Below are positions 36,980 through 45,688 of a DNA stretch of 64,000 nt, in pieces. The position numbers were made by a program, and so were the translations under genes. Origin of the DNA: Arthrobacter sp. ISL-85 (GTDB lineage: Bacteria > Actinomycetota > Actinomycetes > Actinomycetales > Micrococcaceae); assembly GCF_018613675.1 (NCBI RefSeq), contig NZ_JAGGPQ010000007.1, positions 146,902 through 210,901 of the forward strand, written 5' to 3'. The notes under the pieces are model-generated. The model did no database searches. It was not told the origin of the DNA and saw only the letters and a list, made by a program, of their open reading frames with translations. Numbering within the stretch: the stretch's first letter is position 1; the number at the start of each line of letters is the position of its first letter.

Positions 36980-37807
36980 ATGGACAGGGCACACACGATT
37001 CCCCCTTTCGTTGACTGGGACTGGTGCAGGGGACGGGCGGAAGGCATAGTCCTGGTTGACTCGCGCTGGTATCTCGACGGCAGGTCCGGTTGGGAGGCGT
37101 ACCGCCGCGGCCACCTGCCCGGCGCCGTCTTCATCGACCTGGACCGTTGGCTGTCTGGCCCAGCGTCCCCTGGGTCAGGCAGGCACCCACTGCCGGATCC
37201 GGCCACATTCGAAGACGGGATGCGCAACGCGGGTATCAACAATGCGGACACCGTAGTGGTGTATGACGACGCTGGCGGGGTGATCGCCGCGAGGCTCGTG
37301 TGGATGCTGCGCGCCACCGGCCATGCCGCGGCCATCCTCGACGGCGGGATGGCCGCGTACCCGGGCACCTGCGAAACAGACCTTCCGGACAGGCTGCCCG
37401 GAGACTTCCTGGCAAAACCCTGGCCGCCTGGGCTCCTGGCAGACATCATGGAAACCTGCGGCGGCGGTTCCGTGGTGGTGGACGCCCGGAACCGGGACCG
37501 GTTTGAGGGCAAACAGGACCCCGTGGACCCGCGTCCCGGGCATATCCCGGATGCCGTGAACGTCCCATGCCGGGCAAACCTCGATCCTGCCGGCCAGCTG
37601 TTGCCCGGGCAGGAGCTCAGAAAGAACTTTGCCCTTGCCGGCATCACTTCAGCCGAAGGCACCATCACCTATTGCGGTTCAGGCGTGACCGCCTGCCACA
37701 ATCTGCTGGTCATGGAGCACCTGGGGTTGGGGCATGGCCGGCTGTTCGTTGGCGGCTGGTCCCAGTACGGCCTCGCGTCCCACCTGCCAGTGGAGGTTGG
37801 GGCCTAG
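36980..37807 (+). CDS. Two-domain thiosulfate/3-mercaptopyruvate sulfurtransferase
   Basis: A 275-aa protein with tandem rhodanese domains. The inactive N-terminal domain contains HLPGAVFIDLD. The C-terminal domain holds DARNRDRFEG, GHIPDAVNVP and the active-site loop Y-C232-GSGVTA. CGSGVT is typical of mercaptopyruvate sulfurtransferases (SseA), while thiosulfate enzymes usually carry CRKGVT, so 3-mercaptopyruvate is the likelier donor. Cytoplasmic sulfur metabolism or cyanide detoxification. Converges with the CorC-like gene with 21 bases between stops. Confidence 0.92.
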   Translation: MDRAHTIPPFVDWDWCRGRAEGIVLVDSRWYLDGRSGWEAYRRGHLPGAVFIDLDRWLSGPASPGSGRHPLPDPATFEDGMRNAGINNADTVVVYDDAGGVIAARLVWMLRATGHAAAILDGGMAAYPGTCETDLPDRLPGDFLAKPWPPGLLADIMETCGGGSVVVDARNRDRFEGKQDPVDPRPGHIPDAVNVPCRANLDPAGQLLPGQELRKNFALAGITSAEGTITYCGSGVTACHNLLVMEHLGLGHGRLFVGGWSQYGLASHLPVEVGA

Positions 37808-37828
37808 CGACGCGAGGCGCCCACCCTG

Positions 37829-39124
37829 CTAGCCAGGACCGCCGGTGACGGGTGTGACCCGGACGCGCGCGATCCGGAGCCTGTCCATGCTGAGTACCGC
37901 CAGGACATACCCGGGGACCTGCACCCGGTCACCGGTGCGGGGCAGGCGGCCCAGGCGGTCCATCATGAACCCGGCCACGGTCTCGTAGTGGCCCTCCGGG
38001 AGGGCAATTCCGGTGGCCGCATCGAACTCCTGCAGGATCAGGCCGCCGTCCACATCGATGAACCCGTCGGCCACGTTGACCCGGTCCTCGTGCTCCGCAC
38101 CCGTGTCGTACTCGTCGTAAATCTCGCCCACCAGTTCCTCCACGAGGTCCTCGAGCGTGACCAGGCCGTCGGTGCCGCCGTATTCGTCCACCACCAGGAC
38201 GATGTGCTGGCTGGTCTTGCGCATACGGGAAAGCGACGGCAGCACACGGTTGGTTCCGGGCATGGCAAGGATTTCCCGGGCAATGTCCCTGACCGGCGTC
38301 CGGTCCTGCACCTCGTCCCGGGGCATCAGGTCCCGGATGTGCACGAAGCCCAGGACGTCGTCCGGGGACCTGCCAATCACCGGGAACCGGGAATACGGGC
38401 CGTCCCTGACCATCCTGCGGGCGTCGGCAATGCTCATGGCGCCGTCAATGAAGGTCACATCCGTCCGGGGACGCATCACCTCCTGCAGCGTCCGGTCACC
38501 GGCTCCGAAGACGTCGGAGACAATGTTCCGGCTGCTCTCTTCGAGCAGCTCGCTTTCCGCCACCATGTCCCAGAGCTCCTCCGAACTGATGGCCTCCCGC
38601 CGGGCGTGCGGGTCGCCACCAAGGAGCCTGACCACGGCATCGGTGGATACGGAGAGGATCCAGATGACGGGCCGCATGACGTGCGAGAAGGTGATCAGCG
38701 GCGGGGCAAGCACCTTGGTGAACGGGACGGGACGTTGCAGCGCCAGCCGCTTGGGGGCAAGCTCAGCCAGGACCAGGGACAGGTAGGCCACCAGCAGGGT
38801 CATCCCGATGAAGGACACAGGCCCGGCCGCCGCACCCAGCCCGAGGGTTTCGAGGAGGGGGACGACGTCGGGGGCGATCGCCGAGGCGCCATACGCCGCA
38901 GAGAAAAACCCGGACAGGGTCACCCCGATCTGGACAGTGGAGAGGAACCGGTTGGGGTTGCGCGCCAGGGCTGCAGTCCGGGCGCCCGTTTCGCCGGACT
39001 TCTCGATGCGGCGCACCTGGCTCTCGCGCAGGGACACCAGGGCCATCTCCGCCGCCGCGAACACCCCGCCCAGCAGTACGAAACCGAGAACCAACGCGAT
39101 ATTGAGCAGGGCGCCGCTGTCCAT
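37829..39124 (-). CDS. Hemolysin-family CNNM/CorC membrane protein
   Basis: A 431-aa protein. N-terminal CNNM (DUF21) transmembrane domain with about four segments (LLNIALVLGFVLLGGVFAAAEMALVSLRES; SLVLAELAPKRLALQRP), a pair of CBS domains (VMRPRTDVTFIDGAMSIADA; LGFVHIRDLM; HIVLVVDEYGGTDGLVTLED), and a C-terminal CorC/HlyC transporter-associated domain. CorC proteins support magnesium or cobalt transport; the name hemolysin is historical. It lies 49 bases downstream of the fucose SDR gene on the same strand but is probably an unrelated unit. Confidence 0.93.
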   Translation of the reverse strand: MDSGALLNIALVLGFVLLGGVFAAAEMALVSLRESQVRRIEKSGETGARTAALARNPNRFLSTVQIGVTLSGFFSAAYGASAIAPDVVPLLETLGLGAAAGPVSFIGMTLLVAYLSLVLAELAPKRLALQRPVPFTKVLAPPLITFSHVMRPVIWILSVSTDAVVRLLGGDPHARREAISSEELWDMVAESELLEESSRNIVSDVFGAGDRTLQEVMRPRTDVTFIDGAMSIADARRMVRDGPYSRFPVIGRSPDDVLGFVHIRDLMPRDEVQDRTPVRDIAREILAMPGTNRVLPSLSRMRKTSQHIVLVVDEYGGTDGLVTLEDLVEELVGEIYDEYDTGAEHEDRVNVADGFIDVDGGLILQEFDAATGIALPEGHYETVAGFMMDRLGRLPRTGDRVQVPGYVLAVLSMDRLRIARVRVTPVTGGPG

Positions 39125-39173
39125 GACACGACTTTACCGATCCGCGGATCGATTGGCGCGTGTCGGCGCAGCG

Positions 39174-39932
39174 TCAGGAGCCGGCAGAACGCGGCCGGAC
39201 CCGAAGAGCCTGCATGCCGCCGTCCACTGCCAGGTCCACCCCGGTGGTTGACCCGGACAGTGGGCTGGCAAGGTAAAGGACAGCTGCCGCAACTTCCTCC
39301 GGGGAGACCAGCCGGCCGTGCGGCTGGCGTGCCTCCAGCGCCGCCCGTTCCGCTGCGGGATCCGGTGCGGTGGCAAGGAGCCGGCCGATCCAGGGAGTGT
39401 CAGCAGTCCCCGGGTTCACGCAGTTGACCCTGATTCCCTCCTGCAGGTGGTCGGCGGCCATGGCCAGGGTGAGCGACAACACCGCACCCTTGGTTGCGCT
39501 GTACAGTGCGCGCTGGGGGAGTCCGGCGGTGGCTGCAATGGAGCACGTGTTGACGATGGCCGCGTGGCTGGACCGGCGCAGGTACGGCAGGGCAGCCCTT
39601 GAGACGCGGACCATGCCCAGCACGTTGATCTCGAACACCCGGTGCCACTCGTCGTCGTCATTTACCTCGATGGTGCCCTGCGCACCTACCCCGGCATTGT
39701 TGACCACGACGTCGAGCCCGCCGAGCTGCTCCGCAGCCTCTTCTACGGCCTGGCGGACGGAGGCGTCGTCGGAGACGTCGCAGTGGATGGCTTTCACTCC
39801 CGCCGGCGCCTGGTCGGGGTTGAGGTCCAGGACGGCGACGTCAGCCCCGCGCTCCTGGAGCAGTTCCGCCGTCGCGGCCCCGATCCCCGAGGCTCCGCCG
39901 GTGATAATTGCCTTGATTCCTGCAAACTCCAT
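39174..39932 (-). CDS. SDR oxidoreductase, likely 2-keto-3-deoxy-L-fuconate dehydrogenase
   Basis: A 252-aa classical SDR starting at ATG 39932 with AAAGGA upstream. Cofactor loop TGGASGIGAA (11-20), D36 in VLDLNP favouring NAD, NNAG at 78-81, and catalytic S131, Y144 and K148 (YSATK). As last gene of the fucose operon it most likely oxidises 2-keto-3-deoxy-L-fuconate at C4 to the 2,4-diketo acid, the substrate of the FAH-type hydrolase encoded just upstream. L-fucose dehydrogenase is the alternative, since SDRs also do that step in some bacteria; here an aldo/keto reductase fits it. Confidence 0.85.
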   Translation of the reverse strand: MEFAGIKAIITGGASGIGAATAELLQERGADVAVLDLNPDQAPAGVKAIHCDVSDDASVRQAVEEAAEQLGGLDVVVNNAGVGAQGTIEVNDDDEWHRVFEINVLGMVRVSRAALPYLRRSSHAAIVNTCSIAATAGLPQRALYSATKGAVLSLTLAMAADHLQEGIRVNCVNPGTADTPWIGRLLATAPDPAAERAALEARQPHGRLVSPEEVAAAVLYLASPLSGSTTGVDLAVDGGMQALRVRPRSAGS

Positions 39933-39950
39933 TGTTTGGTCCTTTCGTTG

Positions 39951-40796
39951 TTAGCCCTGGAAGAATTCCTGGCGCTGGCGGCCCAGTCCCGCCACTTCAA
40001 GTTCGACGACGTCCCCGGCCTTCAGGTAAGGGAAACGTCCGGACAGGGCTACTCCCTCCGGCGTGCCCGTGCAGATCAAGTCTCCCGGCTCAAGGACCAG
40101 GAACTGGCTCAGGTCATAAATCACTTGCTCTACACCGAAGATCAGGTCACGTGTGGAGGAGTCCTGGCGGATTTCACCGTTCACCCAGCTGCGCAGTTGC
40201 AGGTTCGCTGCATCCACCTCGTCCGGAGTCACGAGGTACGGGCCGGTAGGACAAAACCCTGCGCAGCTCTTTCCCTTGGACCACTGGCCGCCGGATACCT
40301 CCAGCTGGAACGTGCGCTCGGAGAGGTCATTCACCGTGACGAAACCGGCGACGTGGTCCAGGGCCTGGGCGGGGGATTCCAGGTATGAGGCACGCCGGCC
40401 GATGACCACGCCCAGTTCCACTTCCCAGTCGGTCTTCGTGGAACCACGCGGAATTGCCACCGCGTCGAACGGCCCGGCCACAGTGTTGGGGGCCTTATGG
40501 AAGATGATGGGCACGGATGGGGGCGCAGAGCCGGATTCTGCGGCGTGGGCGGCATAGTTCATGCCCACGCAGATGACGGAGGAGGGCCTGGCGATCGGCG
40601 CCCCAATCCGGGTACCGTCGACGCCGACTTCGGCCAGTTCGCCTGCGGCGAGTGCTGCTGCCGCCCGTCCTGGCCCGTCGGATTCCCAGAAGTCGGCGTC
40701 GATGTCCGGCGCCACCCGCTCCAGGGAGTAGTACTTCTTTTCGTGCAGCAGGGCGGGGATTTCCTTGCCTGCGGCACCTATGCGTGCGAATTGCAT
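39951..40796 (-). CDS. FAH-family hydrolase, likely 2,4-diketo-3-deoxy-L-fuconate hydrolase
   Basis: A 281-aa fumarylacetoacetate hydrolase family protein. The C-terminal FAH domain begins VICVGMNYAAHAAE; metal ligands lie in KTDWEVELGVVIG and the preceding PIIFHKAPNT; GDLICTGTPEGVAL is a signature. In the non-phosphorylating fucose route this family cleaves 2,4-diketo-3-deoxy-L-fuconate to pyruvate and L-lactate, closing the pathway. Other family members are dehydratases or decarboxylases; the assignment depends on the operon. Eighteen bases separate it from the SDR gene. Confidence 0.87.
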   Translation of the reverse strand: MQFARIGAAGKEIPALLHEKKYYSLERVAPDIDADFWESDGPGRAAAALAAGELAEVGVDGTRIGAPIARPSSVICVGMNYAAHAAESGSAPPSVPIIFHKAPNTVAGPFDAVAIPRGSTKTDWEVELGVVIGRRASYLESPAQALDHVAGFVTVNDLSERTFQLEVSGGQWSKGKSCAGFCPTGPYLVTPDEVDAANLQLRSWVNGEIRQDSSTRDLIFGVEQVIYDLSQFLVLEPGDLICTGTPEGVALSGRFPYLKAGDVVELEVAGLGRQRQEFFQG

Positions 40797-40833
40797 TCGT
40801 GTCTTCTTTTCTTGGTCGGAGGTGGGTCGTCTG

Positions 40834-41805
40834 TCAGCTGATCAGTCCACGGTCCCGGAGGTCAGCCCACAGCTGGTCAGGGACGGTCTGCGAGGCCAGG
40901 TCCAGGTTTTGCTTCACCTGGGCAGGCGTCCGCATGCCGAGGACAACGCTCGTCACGGCCGGGTTTTGGTAGGGGTAGTGAAGCGCTGCAGCCGGAAGGG
41001 TGGTCCCGTGCGATTCGCAAATATCCGCCAGCAGGTTTGCCCTGTCCAGCAGTTCCTGCGGCGCGGGTGCGTAGTTGTACGTGGCGTTTGCGGCGGGCCG
41101 CTCCTTTGACAGCAACCCGGAATTGAAGACGCCCACATTCACCACGCCGACTCCGCGTGCCAGGCATGCCGGGAGCAGGTCCTCAGCCGCGTCTTGCTCG
41201 AGCAGTGTGTACCTGCCGGCGAGCATGACCACGTCGATGTCCGTCTCGGTGACAAACCGGTGGAGCATCTCCGATTGGTTCATGCCCGCTCCCCAGGCTC
41301 CGATCACGCCTTCGTCGCGCAGCGCGGACAGCGTGGGGGCGGCGTCTTCAACGGCCTCGGTCCAGTAGTCGTCAGGGTCGTGGATATAGACAATGTCGAT
41401 CCGGTCGGTACGCAGCCGCTGCAGGCTCTCCTCGATGGAGCGCAGTACCCCGTCTCGTGAGTAGTCGCGAACCCGGTGCAGGTCGTCGGGTACGTCGAAG
41501 CCCTCAGCGTCCTTGCCCTGGGGCGACGGGTTGGGCCGCAGCAGCCGTCCAATCTTCGTGCTGAGCACATAGCTGTCGCGGTCTTTCCCTGCCAGCGCGG
41601 CCCCAAGACGGCGTTCAGAGAGGCCCAGTCCGTAGTGTGGCGCCGTGTCGAAGTACCGGATGCCACCCTCCCAGGCCGCCGTGACGGCATCGAGCGCTTC
41701 CTGCTCCGGCACCTGACGGTACAGGTTGCCGAGGGGTGCTCCGCCGAAGCCGAGCACCGGCAGCTGGACATCGGTGCCGGGGATGGTGCGGGTTTCTGCT
41801 TGCAT
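40834..41805 (-). CDS. Aldo/keto reductase, likely L-fucose dehydrogenase
   Basis: A 323-aa aldo/keto reductase. GFGGAPLGNLYR and the catalytic D53/Y58 in FDTAPHYGLGLSERRLG, with STKIGRLLRP supplying the Lys, are typical of the AKR group that includes D-threo-aldose 1-dehydrogenase and L-fucose (galactose) dehydrogenases. Reaction: L-fucose plus NAD(P)+ to L-fucono-lactone. Three bases separate it from the lactonase gene, supporting sequential steps. Confidence 0.87.
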   Translation of the reverse strand: MQAETRTIPGTDVQLPVLGFGGAPLGNLYRQVPEQEALDAVTAAWEGGIRYFDTAPHYGLGLSERRLGAALAGKDRDSYVLSTKIGRLLRPNPSPQGKDAEGFDVPDDLHRVRDYSRDGVLRSIEESLQRLRTDRIDIVYIHDPDDYWTEAVEDAAPTLSALRDEGVIGAWGAGMNQSEMLHRFVTETDIDVVMLAGRYTLLEQDAAEDLLPACLARGVGVVNVGVFNSGLLSKERPAANATYNYAPAPQELLDRANLLADICESHGTTLPAAALHYPYQNPAVTSVVLGMRTPAQVKQNLDLASQTVPDQLWADLRDRGLIS

Positions 41806-41807
41806 GT

Positions 41808-42686
41808 TTAATCAGTCTCCTGGTTCGTGGCTGTCTGTCCCGGGGTCACCTGCAGCCTGTAGATGCGGGCCGCGGTTCCGTGTGCAACTGCGCGGCGCTC
41901 GCCGTCGGACGCGCCGGTCATCGCCTGTTCCACGGTGGCGATCCAGTCCTGGTAAGCAGCCGGGGTTGTGAGGGAGACGGGGCAGTCGCTGCCGATCATG
42001 CAGCGGTCAGCCCCGAAAAGGTGCAGTGTTTCCTGAATGTACGGCGCTGCCTGCGGCGCCAGCGGCCGGTTGCGGTCCGCTTCCGCGCCGGCCCCGGAAA
42101 TTTTGACGACGACGTTGGGGCGCCGGGCAAGTTCCCGCATGCCGCTGCTCCAAGCCGTGACCTCTCCACTGGCGATGGGTGGCTTGGCCATGTGGTCCAG
42201 CACGATCATCAGCTCCGGCGTCCTGTCCGCGAATTCCGCCAGGATGGCAAGTTGCCCGGCCCGAACGCAGGCGTCGAAAACCAGCCCGGCCATGGCCACC
42301 TGCCGGGCCCCGGCCAGCGTCGCCGGGGCAAGCAGGAAAGATGCGTCCCGGTCCTGGAAGAGCTGCCGCACGCCGCGGACCAACGGCCGCTCCAGCAACT
42401 GGCCAAGGTCCTGGGAGACTGCATCCCCGCGGCTGATGGGCGCGAAAGCCACAATCCCTGCCAGCTGGGGCCAGCTCCTGCCGAGGCCCGACACCCAGTC
42501 CACTTCCTTCAAGGCTTGGTCGTCCCGGCAGTCAGCCTGGACGAATACGGCTGCCCGGGTATTGCCCGCCGTATGGGGAAGGTCCGCGGGCAGGAAGGCC
42601 CTGTTCAGTACGGGCGCATCAGCCAGCCAGGCGTAGTCGAGCACTGCAGGGTCCCAGACGTGGACATGGGAGTCGATGACTTGCAA
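41808..42686 (-). CDS. Amidohydrolase family L-fuconolactonase
   Basis: About 292 aa from TTG 42686, which has GAGGGGGG eight bases upstream; a GTG at 42704 would overlap the mutarotase stop and lacks a ribosome site. Amidohydrolase-2 fold: VIDSHVHVWDP (H7 and H9), LDYAWLAD, and the C-terminal MIGSDCPVS with the metal Asp. This matches the COG3618 lactonases that open L-fucono-1,5-lactone or rhamnonolactone to the acid. Position between the dehydrogenase and mutarotase genes supports fuconolactone as substrate. Confidence 0.87.
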   Translation of the reverse strand: MQVIDSHVHVWDPAVLDYAWLADAPVLNRAFLPADLPHTAGNTRAAVFVQADCRDDQALKEVDWVSGLGRSWPQLAGIVAFAPISRGDAVSQDLGQLLERPLVRGVRQLFQDRDASFLLAPATLAGARQVAMAGLVFDACVRAGQLAILAEFADRTPELMIVLDHMAKPPIASGEVTAWSSGMRELARRPNVVVKISGAGAEADRNRPLAPQAAPYIQETLHLFGADRCMIGSDCPVSLTTPAAYQDWIATVEQAMTGASDGERRAVAHGTAARIYRLQVTPGQTATNQETD

Positions 42687-42700
42687 TGAAGGCGCCCCCC

Positions 42701-43129
42701 TCACGCCGTGCCGTCGGGCCGGACGCCGATGGTCAGCAGCAGGTTTGCATAGTGCCGGGTGTCCCCGCTGGCAATGACGACGGCGACATTCAGCGAGCGC
42801 GCGGCGTCGTAGAACTCGAAGCGCTGGTGGGAGGTAATCGGGACCTTCGGGCCAAGGGTGCCTTCGTAGCCCTTGACGGCCTCCGTCCAGTTCCCGTCCG
42901 GAGGAGTCATGACCGCTGCTGCTTCCAGAGGCACGGCATCGACCAGTACTTCGAGGATCTGGTCGATGGTCAGCAGGCCGGGCCGCAAGTTCAGCGCGAT
43001 GCGCCGGGCGGATGCAGGTGCTCCCGTGTTGTGCGGGTAGTTGGCATCAGCAATGAGGATTTGGGAGCCGTGGCCGGATTCGGCAAGTGCAGCCAGCAGG
43101 CCCGGGTGGGTGAGGGTGTAGTTGATCAT
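42701..43129 (-). CDS. fucU: L-fucose mutarotase (RbsD/FucU family)
   Basis: A 142-aa protein from ATG 43129 in ATGA overlap with the fuconate dehydratase stop; the frame extends further upstream only inside that gene. FucU interconverts alpha and beta anomers of L-fucose. Features: LTHPGLLAALAESGHGSQILIADANYP at the start (His and Asp of the active site, given in the RbsD pattern) and the C-terminal IASGDTRHYANLLLTIGV. Family length is about 140, so it is complete. It would feed the right anomer to the fucose dehydrogenase. Confidence 0.9.
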   Translation of the reverse strand: MINYTLTHPGLLAALAESGHGSQILIADANYPHNTGAPASARRIALNLRPGLLTIDQILEVLVDAVPLEAAAVMTPPDGNWTEAVKGYEGTLGPKVPITSHQRFEFYDAARSLNVAVVIASGDTRHYANLLLTIGVRPDGTA

Positions 43130-44511
43130 GCCTCGGCCTCCTGCCGTGCGCTCGCAAAGGCGATCCGGCCCGGCACGTTGCCGGCCCGCCAGGTCTGTTC
43201 CGCCCTGCCGGAATCCGTTCCCGCCCAGTAACTGCCCCAGGGGAAGGCGAACTCCTGCAGAGTCTGCTCCTTGAGTTCGGCGGAGTATCCGGGATTTGAC
43301 GGCACTACGTAGGCGCCGTCCCTGATGATGCATGGGTCGACGAAATGCTCGTGCAAGTGGTCCACATACTCCGTCACCCGACCCGTAAGGTCACCCGAGA
43401 TGGCAATGAAGTCGAAGATGGACAGGTGCTGGACCAGCTCGCACAGCCCCACGCCGCCGGCGTGGGGGCACACCGGGATGTTGAACTTGGCGGCCATCAG
43501 CTGGACAGCGAGTGCTTCGTTGACGCTGGCAAGCCGGCAGGCGTCCAGCTGGCAGTAGTCGATAGCGCCGGCCTGGAAGAGCTGCTTGAAGAGCACGCGG
43601 TTCATGCCGTGTTCGCCGGTGGCCACCCCGATTGGCTGGACTGCCCTGCGGATTTCGGCGTGACCCAGGATATCGTCCGGGCTGGTGGGTTCCTCAATCC
43701 ACAGCGGATTGAACTCGGAAAGTTGCTTGATCCAGTCGATGGCCTGCGGGACATCCCATACCTGGTTCGCGTCGATCATAAGTTTGCCGTCCGGGCCGAT
43801 GACGTCCCGGGCGATACCGAGGCGGCGGATGTCGTCCTCCAAGGATGCACCAACTTTGAGCTTGATGTGGCGGTAGCCCTGGTCCACTGCCTCCTGGCAA
43901 AGCCGCCGGAGCTTTTCGTCGGAGTACCCCAGCCACCCCGCGGATGTGGTGTAGCACGGGTAGCCGGTGTGGGTCAGCTGCCGGATGCGCTCCTCCCGGC
44001 TCGGCGCAAGACGGGCCAACAGGCCCAGTGCCTCTTCCCGCGTCAGGGCGTCGGAGAGATAGGTCAGGTCAGCGGCGTCGACGATTTGCTCCGGTGTCAT
44101 GTCCACGAGGAACCGCCACAAGGGTTTACCCGCCCTTCGTGCGGCGAGGTCCCAGACAGCGTTCATCACGGCTCCGAGGGCGAGGTGCTCCACCCCCTTG
44201 TCCGGCCCGAGCCAGCGGAGCTGGGAGTCGCGCTTCAGATCCCGGTAAGTTTCCCCGAGGTTCCCGGCAATACGGTCGGCGTCCTGTCCAATAAGGGGGC
44301 GGGCCCGCAGCTCCATGGCCGCCGCGCACACTTCATTGCCGCGGCCAATGGTGAAGGTGAACCCGCAACCATACACGGCCGGGTCGTCCGTCCTGAGCAC
44401 AATGTACGCAGCTGAGTAGTCGGCGTCCTGGTTCATGGCATCTGAGCCGTCTGCGGACAGCGAGGTGGGAAACCGCACGTCAAATACGTCAAATCCGGTG
44501 ATGTGTGGCAA
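43126..44511 (-). CDS. L-fuconate dehydratase, enolase superfamily
   Basis: A 461-aa protein, first gene of the minus-strand fucose operon. Dehydrates L-fuconate to 2-keto-3-deoxy-L-fuconate (EC 4.2.1.68). The KxK motif K217-L-K219, metal ligands D247 (LMIDANQ), E273 (WIEEPTSPDD) and E300 (GVATGEHGMN), and catalytic H350 (VCPHAGGVG) match the characterised Xanthomonas campestris enzyme with a one-residue offset. The start MPHITGFDVFDVRFPTS is family-typical. Expression is driven from the intergenic region shared with the GntR regulator gene. Confidence 0.95.
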   Translation of the reverse strand: MPHITGFDVFDVRFPTSLSADGSDAMNQDADYSAAYIVLRTDDPAVYGCGFTFTIGRGNEVCAAAMELRARPLIGQDADRIAGNLGETYRDLKRDSQLRWLGPDKGVEHLALGAVMNAVWDLAARRAGKPLWRFLVDMTPEQIVDAADLTYLSDALTREEALGLLARLAPSREERIRQLTHTGYPCYTTSAGWLGYSDEKLRRLCQEAVDQGYRHIKLKVGASLEDDIRRLGIARDVIGPDGKLMIDANQVWDVPQAIDWIKQLSEFNPLWIEEPTSPDDILGHAEIRRAVQPIGVATGEHGMNRVLFKQLFQAGAIDYCQLDACRLASVNEALAVQLMAAKFNIPVCPHAGGVGLCELVQHLSIFDFIAISGDLTGRVTEYVDHLHEHFVDPCIIRDGAYVVPSNPGYSAELKEQTLQEFAFPWGSYWAGTDSGRAEQTWRAGNVPGRIAFASARQEAEA

Positions 44512-44566
44512 GGTGAGCCCTCCAGGTTCAGGCTATGAAGACGACGCTCCAGCAACGATGCGAGCA

Positions 44567-44640
44567 TCATCTGATGTATTTGGAAGTATTTGATGAGAAT
44601 ATAGGAAACGCATGCTTTTTCCAAGCAATACATCAGATGA
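44567..44640. promoter_or_regulatory. Paired operator between the divergent fucose units
   Basis: A perfect 14-bp inverted repeat lies at 44567-44580 and 44627-44640. Each arm contains the small palindrome CATC-W-GATG flanked by TATT/AATA, the size of a FadR-type dimer site, so this is probably two operators facing each other. A minus-strand -10 (TATATT, 44598-44603) with TTGGAA 15 bases upstream sits between them and drives the fuconate dehydratase operon. Confidence 0.65.
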
Positions 44641-44694
44641 AAGTGGATTTTCGTGGCGGGAACCCGCTGACGAACACAATGAAGGGCAGTAGCG

Positions 44695-45474
44695 ATGGTC
44701 AACGGCGCACCCAATGGTTCTATGTCCCAGACCGATGTGGTGATCACGGGCGTGAAGCGGATGCTGTCCTCCCGCCGGCTCCGGCCCGGGGACCGCCTGC
44801 CGATCGAGAAGGACCTGGCCGCAGAGCTGCAGGTATCACGGGGCTCACTCCGGGAGGGTGTGCGCGCCCTCTCCACCATGGGCATCCTGGAAACCAGGCA
44901 AGGGGCCGGAACTTTCGTGACCAGGCTGGAACCGGCAGCCCTCCTGTCCGCCATGGAATTCTGGGTGGGCCTGCAGGACGGCGAACGGGCGAACCAGGTC
45001 CATACGGTCCGCAGGGCGTTGGAGACTGAGGCGGCTGCCGCGGCGGCCATCTGCATTGGGAAAGACCAGCTGGACCAGGCTGAACTCATCCTCGAGCGCG
45101 CCCATTCGGCGATCCATGCGGCCCCTGTCCAGCATGAAGCGGCGATGCAGTGCGACTTGGAGTTTCACCGGTTAATCGCCGAGGCGTCCGCCAACCACGT
45201 GCTGTCCGCGTTGATCGAGACCGTATCCACGAACACCGTCAGGGGGCGCATGTGGCGGTCCATCCATGACAACGAGGGCCTGCTGGCTACGCATCGCGAA
45301 CACCTCGGCATTCTGGAGGCGCTGCGCCGCCATGACGTGGACCGGGCCAGGACGCGGATGGCCAACCACCTGTACGCGGTGGAGGACTACGTGACGGCCA
45401 TCCCTGAACCGGACCTTGACGGGCAGGTGGGGAGCCCGGCGGCTGTACCCGGTCGTGGGGAAAGCGCGATTTAG
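44695..45474 (+). CDS. FadR/GntR-family regulator of the fucose locus
   Basis: A 259-aa protein, ATG 44695. Winged-helix HTH LPIEKDLAAELQVSRGSLRE (about 37-56) and a helical FCD domain with CDLEFHRLIAEASAN and later His residues, so metal-dependent ligand binding is likely. Divergent from the catabolic operon and upstream of the ABC operon; the shared motif ATCTGATG in both promoters suggests it controls both. Ligand is probably a pathway acid such as L-fuconate; inference from context. Confidence 0.9.
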   Translation: MVNGAPNGSMSQTDVVITGVKRMLSSRRLRPGDRLPIEKDLAAELQVSRGSLREGVRALSTMGILETRQGAGTFVTRLEPAALLSAMEFWVGLQDGERANQVHTVRRALETEAAAAAAICIGKDQLDQAELILERAHSAIHAAPVQHEAAMQCDLEFHRLIAEASANHVLSALIETVSTNTVRGRMWRSIHDNEGLLATHREHLGILEALRRHDVDRARTRMANHLYAVEDYVTAIPEPDLDGQVGSPAAVPGRGESAI

Positions 45475-45556
45475 CCGCGATTCGTCTGATCTTGTTGCTG
45501 AAAAAGCCTTAACAGCTCGACTAAAAAGGCCTTTTGGTTCAGATTTTCGAATAAAG

Positions 45557-45599
45557 ATCTGATGATTCCTTGACTTACCGAGATCTCCGGGTTCATTCT
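45557..45599 (+). promoter_or_regulatory. Promoter of the fucoside ABC operon with a fucose-operator-like core
   Basis: ATCTGATG (45557-45564), the core of the divergent fucose operator, lies five bases before a -35-like TTGACT (45570-45575); CATTCT (45594-45599) is a possible -10 after an 18-base spacer. This gap of 214 bases separates the regulator gene from the solute-binding protein gene. Confidence 0.45.
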
Positions 45600-45602
45600 G
45601 TT

Positions 45603-45667
45603 GGGGCGAGGGTTGCGCACATCACAACCGTCAGGCCACGAGTACGTCGCCGGCAACCCTCGTCCCC
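45603..45667 (+). repeat. Long stem-loop in the leader of the solute-binding protein gene
   Basis: GGGGCGAGGGTTGC (45603-45616) pairs with GCAACCCTCG-T-CCCC (45653-45667), one bulged base, enclosing a 36-base loop. It ends just before the AAAGGA ribosome site of the solute-binding protein, so in RNA it could influence translation or stability. Confidence 0.45.
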
Positions 45668-45688
45668 AGCCATGAAAGGACGTTGATC

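Noticed and set aside
37988..39427. 479-codon plus-strand open frame
   Set aside because: Antisense to the CorC-type gene and running into the SDR gene; His/Asp-rich composition typical of shadow frames.
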